Assembly (NCBI GenBank): GCA_944325355.1
Contig: CALUZS010000018.1
Span: forward strand, 1-48,142
Direction: 5' to 3'
From: an uncultured Parabacteroides sp.
GTDB lineage: Bacteria > Bacteroidota > Bacteroidia > Bacteroidales > Tannerellaceae
Length of the DNA stretch: 48,142 nt
In this document: piece after piece, positions 43,987-48,142 of the stretch
How the letters are laid out: every line of letters begins with the position of its first letter
Position numbering within the stretch: the stretch's first letter is position 1
The notes under the pieces: generated by a model
Database searches by the model: none
Told to the model about the DNA's origin: nothing
What the model saw: only the letters and a program-made list of their open reading frames with translations
Position numbers and translations under genes: made by a program

Positions 43987-45321
43987 ATGAAAACAGAAGT
44001 TATATTAGCGGCATTAGAAGCAAAACATCCTGGGGAGAGGGAATATTTGCAGGCTGTGAAAGAAGTTCTATTGTCTATTGAGGAAGTTTATAACGAACAT
44101 CCGGAGTTTGAAAAGGCAAAGATTATAGAACGGCTGGTAGAACCTGACCGAATCTTGACGTTTCGTGTGCCGTGGGTGGACGACCGTGGAGAAGTTCAGG
44201 TAAATTTGGGCTATCGGGTGCAGTTTAATAATGCAATAGGTCCGTATAAAGGCGGAGTGCGTTTCCATCCTTCGGTCAATCTGTCGATTTTAAAGTTTTT
44301 AGGGTTTGAACAGACATTTAAAAATGCACTGACTACTCTTCCGATGGGTGGAGGAAAAGGCGGGTCAGACTTTGCTCCAAAAGGTAAAAGCAACGCGGAA
44401 ATTATGCGTTTCTGCCAGTCTTTTATAACAGAACTTTGGCGGAATTTAGGTCCGGACAGGGATGTTCCGGCAGGAGATATAGGTGTCGGTGGACGTGAAA
44501 TAGGTTATATGTACGGCATGTACAAGAAACTTGCGTATGAAAATACCGGGACATTCACCGGAAAAGGTCTGGAATATGGTGGTTCTAATTTGCGTCCGGA
44601 GGCTACGGGATTTGGAGCATTGTATTTTGTTCATCAGATGTTGGAGACTAAGGGTATAGATATAAAAGATAAAACCGTTGCTATTTCCGGTTTTGGAAAT
44701 GTGGCTTGGGGTGCAGCGACGAAAGCAACTCAGTTGGGCGCTAAAGTAGTCACACTTTCCGGTCCGGATGGTTATGTGTATGATCCGGAAGGAGTTTCTG
44801 GAGAAAAGATAGATTATATGTTGGAATTACGTAATTCCGGTAATGATGTTGTCTCTCCGTATGCTGAGAAATTTCCTTGCTCCACTTTCTTCCCTGGAAA
44901 GAAGCCGTGGGAACAGAAAGTTGATATTGCTCTTCCTTGCGCAACCCAAAACGAATTGGATGAGGCTGATGCACGGACACTCATCGGGAACAATACTTTA
45001 TGTGTAGCCGAGGTGTCGAATATGGGATGTACAGCCGAAGCTGTTGAGCTATTCATTAAACACAAGCAATTGTTTGCACCCGGAAAAGCTGTCAACGCGG
45101 GAGGCGTTGCTACTTCCGGTTTGGAAATGACCCAAAATGCGATGCATCTGTCTTGGTCAAATGAAGAAGTAGATGCACGACTCCATCAGATAATGCGGGC
45201 TATTCACGCACAATGTGTAGAACATGGATGTGAGAACGGTTATATTAATTATGTGAAAGGAGCAAACATCGCCGGATTTATGAAAGTTGCTAAGGCCATG
45301 ATGGCTCAAGGTATCGTATAA
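43987..45321 (+). CDS. gdhA: NADP-type glutamate dehydrogenase
   Basis: Converts 2-oxoglutarate and ammonia to glutamate; 444 residues from the ATG at 43987, the usual length of the hexameric enzyme. The substrate domain has PYKGGVRFHPSVN, the catalytic lysine region LPMGGGKGGSDFAPKGKS and the DVPAGDIGVGGREIGYMYG stretch. The Rossmann domain follows with VAISGFGNVAWGAATKA. The C-terminal AGGVATSGLEMTQNAMHLSW is typical. Length and these motifs favour the biosynthetic NADP form; coenzyme choice is not certain from sequence. An in-frame TTG at 43924 is inside the promoter and is rejected. A strong hairpin terminator follows. Confidence 0.96.
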   Translation: MKTEVILAALEAKHPGEREYLQAVKEVLLSIEEVYNEHPEFEKAKIIERLVEPDRILTFRVPWVDDRGEVQVNLGYRVQFNNAIGPYKGGVRFHPSVNLSILKFLGFEQTFKNALTTLPMGGGKGGSDFAPKGKSNAEIMRFCQSFITELWRNLGPDRDVPAGDIGVGGREIGYMYGMYKKLAYENTGTFTGKGLEYGGSNLRPEATGFGALYFVHQMLETKGIDIKDKTVAISGFGNVAWGAATKATQLGAKVVTLSGPDGYVYDPEGVSGEKIDYMLELRNSGNDVVSPYAEKFPCSTFFPGKKPWEQKVDIALPCATQNELDEADARTLIGNNTLCVAEVSNMGCTAEAVELFIKHKQLFAPGKAVNAGGVATSGLEMTQNAMHLSWSNEEVDARLHQIMRAIHAQCVEHGCENGYINYVKGANIAGFMKVAKAMMAQGIV

Positions 45322-45329
45322 AATTTCAG

Positions 45330-45385
45330 CAGGCAATTATATCTTTGCTCAGCAAAGGAGATATAGTTGCCTGTTTTTTCTTTTT
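45330..45385 (+). terminator. Rho-independent terminator of gdhA
   Basis: A long stem: CAGGCAA pairs with TTGCCTG, TATATCT with AGATATA and TTGC with GCAA around a TCA tip (45330-45373). It ends in TTTTTTCTTTTTT. Confidence 0.88.
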
Positions 45386-45435
45386 TATTTTTGTAATACA
45401 GTAAAACGATGGATTGAGAAGTAGCTGACTTTGAC

Positions 45436-45636
45436 GTGTCAAACAAATCCCATCATCCGGAGGAAAAGAGCAAAAATCAGAAGCTGCTTGTGTTGGTGCA
45501 CGAAGATAAGAATTTGGAACGTAAGAATGTGTGTCTCGAAAAGAAACTGGAACTGAAGAATATGAAACCGACAAGTCCGAAAGAAATCTGGGTATCGGAC
45601 ATCACCTATATTGAAAATGGAAATCGGCATATGTAA
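45436..45636 (+). pseudogene. Remnant of an IS3-type transposase (orfA-orfB scar)
   Basis: An open frame of about 66 codons whose end reads PKEIWVSDITYIENGNRHM and then stops. The W(V/T)(S/T)DITYI motif is the start of the DDE integrase core of IS3-family OrfB; the first catalytic aspartate (D of SDI) is present but nothing after it. The preceding part (EDKNLERKNVCLEKKLELKN) has the heptad look of the OrfA coiled coil, suggesting an internal deletion that joined both halves. No terminal inverted repeats could be found in 45386-45933. Confidence 0.55.
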
Positions 45637-45933
45637 CCTTGCTGAACTGTGCTGAATGTTTTTATTTTTACCTGAAAACCTGTAACGGCTATTTAGGTCT
45701 AGTCGTTTTTTGTTTGACTTTATCTGTTTTGAAGATTATGTATGGTTGTCGCTTTTTCTTGTATGCAGAATAGAATCAGTTGTCTTGTTTCTGTCAATTT
45801 GTCATTAAAATATATTCATGGACATGCGATTCTTTTCATTATGACTTTGGCATAAGGTTTGATAAAAGTTTTACGGATTGCTTGAAAAAGCAATGGAAAA
45901 AGTAAGAGTAATAACAATAAAAAATATAGAATT
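45637..45933. other. AT-rich leader region upstream of dnaK
   Basis: A 297-bp stretch without a gene. Weak -7 candidates are TGACTTTG (45842-45849) and TAAGGTTTG (45853-45861). A perfect hairpin ATTGCTT-GAAA-AAGCAAT lies at 45877-45894, 40 bp before the dnaK ATG. I see no CIRCE-type inverted repeat. Confidence 0.5.
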
Positions 45934-47850
45934 ATGGGAAAGATTATAGGAATAGATTTAGGAACAACTAATTCATGTGTTGCAGTATTGGAAGGCAACG
46001 AGCCGGTTGTTATAGCTAACAGCGAAGGAAAGAGAACGACTCCGTCTATTGTAGCTTTTGTGGAAAATGGAGAACGTAAAGTTGGTGATCCTGCTAAGCG
46101 GCAGGCAATAACCAATCCTCAGAAAACGATTTTCTCAATAAAACGTTTTATGGGTGAAACATACGACCAGGTACAGAAAGAGATTTCTCGTGTGCCATAC
46201 AATGTAGTACGTGGCGATAATAATACTCCGCGTATCGATATTGATGGCAGGTTGTACACTCCGCAGGAGATTTCTGCGATGATTTTGCAGAAAATGAAAA
46301 AGACAGCAGAAGATTATTTAGGTCAAGAAGTTACAGAAGCGGTAATTACTGTTCCGGCTTACTTTAGTGATGCACAGCGTCAGGCAACAAAAGAAGCGGG
46401 CGAAATTGCTGGTTTGAATGTTCGTCGTATAGTCAACGAACCGACTGCTGCATCTTTGGCTTATGGCTTGGATAAAGCGAATAAAGATATGAAAATTGCC
46501 GTATTTGATTTGGGAGGTGGAACATTTGATATTTCAATCCTGGAATTGGGTGATGGCGTTTTCGAAGTAAAATCTACTAACGGTGATACACATCTGGGAG
46601 GAGATGATTTCGACCATGTGATAATTGATTGGTTGGCTGACGAGTTTTTGAAAGACGAAGGCGTTGATTTGCGTAAAGACCCGATGGCTTTGCAACGTTT
46701 GAAAGAAGCTGCAGAAAAGGCAAAGATAGAGTTGTCGAGCACAACTTCTACAGAAATAAATTTGCCGTACATCATGCCGGTAAACGGTGTGCCTAAGCAT
46801 TTGGTTAAGACGTTGACACGTGCTAAATTTGAACAATTGGCAGACAATTTGATACAAGCATGTATCGCTCCGTGCCGTCAGGCTTTGCAGGATGCAAATT
46901 TGTCGACGTCGGATATTGATGAAGTCATCTTGGTGGGTGGTTCTACACGTATCCCTGCCGTTCAGGCAATTGTTGAAAAGTTCTTCGGAAAGGCTCCGTC
47001 GAAAGGTGTGAACCCGGATGAAGTTGTTGCTGTAGGTGCTGCTATACAAGGTGGTGTGTTGACAGGAGAGGTTAAGGATGTTTTGCTGTTGGATGTTACT
47101 CCGTTGTCATTGGGTATCGAAACGATGGGTGGTGTAATGACCAAGTTAATCGAAGCGAATACCACTATCCCGACGAAGAAATCGGAAACCTTTACAACCG
47201 CTGCCGATAACCAGCCGTCTGTAGAAATCCATGTATTGCAAGGTGAACGTTCTATGGCAAGAGACAATAAGTCTATTGGTCGTTTCCATTTGGATGGCAT
47301 ACCTGCTGCTCCTCGTGGAGTTCCTCAGATTGAAGTTACATTTGATATAGATGCGAACGGTATCTTGAATGTTTCTGCTAAGGATAAAGGAACTGGCAAA
47401 GTACAAAGTATCCGTATAGAAGCTTCGAGTGGTTTGAGTGAAGACGAAGTAAAACGGATGAAAGAAGAAGCTCAAGCAAATGCAGCTGCTGATCAAAAGG
47501 AAAAGGAACGTATCGATAAACTAAACCAAGCTGACAGTATGATTTTCCAGACTGAAAAGCAATTGAAGGATCTGGGCGATAAGATTCCTGCCGACAAGAA
47601 GGCTCCGATCGAGAATGCATTGAACAAGTTGAAAGAGGCTCATAAGGCTCAAGATATAGCAGCTATTGACGCTGCAATGGCTGAGTTGAATAATCAGTTC
47701 CATGCAATGAGCCAGGAGATGTACAACCAGAGCAACTCGGCTCAGCAAGGTGCTCCGAATGATTCCAACAATTATGGAAGCACTCAACAGAACGCGAACA
47801 GTAATGGAAAAGATAACGTTACAGATGTTGATTTTGAGGAAGTGAAATGA
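45934..47850 (+). CDS. dnaK: Molecular chaperone DnaK (Hsp70)
   Basis: The central Hsp70 of the cell; 638 residues. The ATPase domain starts [20 protein letters not shown] and has [19 protein letters not shown] and [11 protein letters not shown]. The interdomain linker is [19 protein letters not shown] (about 387-405), then the substrate domain and the helical lid. The C-terminus is rich in Asn, Gln and Ser and ends [11 protein letters not shown], the expected acidic EEVK-type tail. dnaJ and grpE are not adjacent. It is preceded by a hairpin-bearing leader and ended by a strong terminator. Confidence 0.98.
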   Translation: MGKIIGIDLGTTNSCVAVLEGNEPVVIANSEGKRTTPSIVAFVENGERKVGDPAKRQAITNPQKTIFSIKRFMGETYDQVQKEISRVPYNVVRGDNNTPRIDIDGRLYTPQEISAMILQKMKKTAEDYLGQEVTEAVITVPAYFSDAQRQATKEAGEIAGLNVRRIVNEPTAASLAYGLDKANKDMKIAVFDLGGGTFDISILELGDGVFEVKSTNGDTHLGGDDFDHVIIDWLADEFLKDEGVDLRKDPMALQRLKEAAEKAKIELSSTTSTEINLPYIMPVNGVPKHLVKTLTRAKFEQLADNLIQACIAPCRQALQDANLSTSDIDEVILVGGSTRIPAVQAIVEKFFGKAPSKGVNPDEVVAVGAAIQGGVLTGEVKDVLLLDVTPLSLGIETMGGVMTKLIEANTTIPTKKSETFTTAADNQPSVEIHVLQGERSMARDNKSIGRFHLDGIPAAPRGVPQIEVTFDIDANGILNVSAKDKGTGKVQSIRIEASSGLSEDEVKRMKEEAQANAAADQKEKERIDKLNQADSMIFQTEKQLKDLGDKIPADKKAPIENALNKLKEAHKAQDIAAIDAAMAELNNQFHAMSQEMYNQSNSAQQGAPNDSNNYGSTQQNANSNGKDNVTDVDFEEVK

Positions 47851-47883
47851 TTCCGATAAGTAAATACATACTAAATCGCAAGC

Positions 47884-47918
47884 AAAAGCGTGCAGCTCAT
47901 AGAGCTGCACGCTTTTTG
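47884..47918 (+). terminator. Rho-independent terminator of dnaK
   Basis: A perfect 15-bp stem, AAAAGCGTGCAGCTC (47884-47898) with GAGCTGCACGCTTTT (47902-47916), a 3-base ATA loop and trailing T. Confidence 0.88.
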
Positions 47919-48053
47919 CGTTTATGGGGTTCTTGGTTTCTATGCCTTTTTTACGCCCTTTTTTATCTTTTATTTGCGACATATTTGCATCACGTCTTAT
48001 TTGGCGAAAAGGTACAACTTAAATATACATAAACCATTTATAAAGAGAAAGAT

Positions 48054-48142
48054 ATGTCAAGAGGCAATTACAAAATCCAAAGAGTATGTGAAGAGTGCGG
48101 TAAAATCTTCACTCCTCCTACGTTGATGTCAAAGTATTGTTG
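48054..48142 (+). CDS. Partial zinc-ribbon DNA-binding-type protein, cut by window edge
   Basis: The first 29 codons begin MSRGNYKIQRVCEECGKIFT and continue to a terminal KYC. C12, C15 and C29 form the start of a CXXC...C zinc ribbon. This opening is like that of short helix-turn-helix proteins I associate with Bacteroidetes integrases and conjugative elements, but the identifying part lies outside the window. It starts 135 bp after the dnaK terminator. Upstream ATTTGC motifs (47972, 47982) are imperfect -7 candidates. Confidence 0.6.
   Translation, partial: MSRGNYKIQRVCEECGKIFTPPTLMSKYC

Overview
The window is ordinary chromosome of a Bacteroidetes bacterium, most likely order Bacteroidales. 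The evidence is the set of promoters matching TTTG / TAnnTTTG, the many SPII lipoproteins, SurA/OstA-like, PorT-like and PCMD envelope proteins, a TAT-exported Gfo/Idh/MocA oxidoreductase paired with a DUF1080 lipoprotein, a GH95 enzyme, and a PheS with a four-cysteine insertion. I cannot name the genus.

Layout. 1-100 is a perfect 22-bp tandem repeat cut by the window edge. 129-4215 (minus) holds a Cys-rich small protein, a large toroid-like lipoprotein and a CNNM/CBS membrane protein. 4344-6152 (plus) has pheS and nth. 6157-10702 (minus) has a Fur-family regulator, a Zn/Cd-type P-type ATPase, pncC and a xylulokinase-like FGGY kinase. lipB (plus) converges on a very large tamB-like gene (minus), which diverges from tsaD. 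A tRNA-Ser(CGA) and an S9 peptidase follow, then the Gfo/Idh/MocA-DUF1080 operon (20308-22675). 22909-29435 holds small envelope proteins, an MsbA-like exporter and a GH95 lipoprotein. cca and a five-gene envelope/mutL operon (31168-37244) come next. 37295-43718 (minus) holds mnmA with a PorT-like and a PCMD protein, then a receiver-receiver-ATP-grasp protein behind a YgbA-like gene. gdhA and dnaK follow, separated by an IS3-type transposase scrap, and the window ends inside a zinc-ribbon protein of a type often found on mobile elements.

How the genes work together. The 31168-37244 operon combines outer-membrane chaperones (SurA-like), an LptA/OstA-like LPS transport protein, a small tail-anchored protein and mutL. 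MsbA and TamB add to the envelope-building theme. The Gfo/DUF1080 pair fits extracytoplasmic 3-keto-glycoside processing. Housekeeping functions are translation (pheS, tsaD, mnmA, cca, tRNA-Ser), lipoylation (lipB), repair (nth, mutL), nitrogen assimilation (gdhA) and folding (dnaK).

I found no CRISPR array, intact insertion sequence, phage or defence island. The items most worth a second look are the double-receiver ATP-grasp protein with its NO-linked neighbour, the missing start codon of tamB, a 72-nt nested palindrome at 40331-40402, the palindrome in the metal ATPase promoter, and the Gfo/DUF1080 pair.
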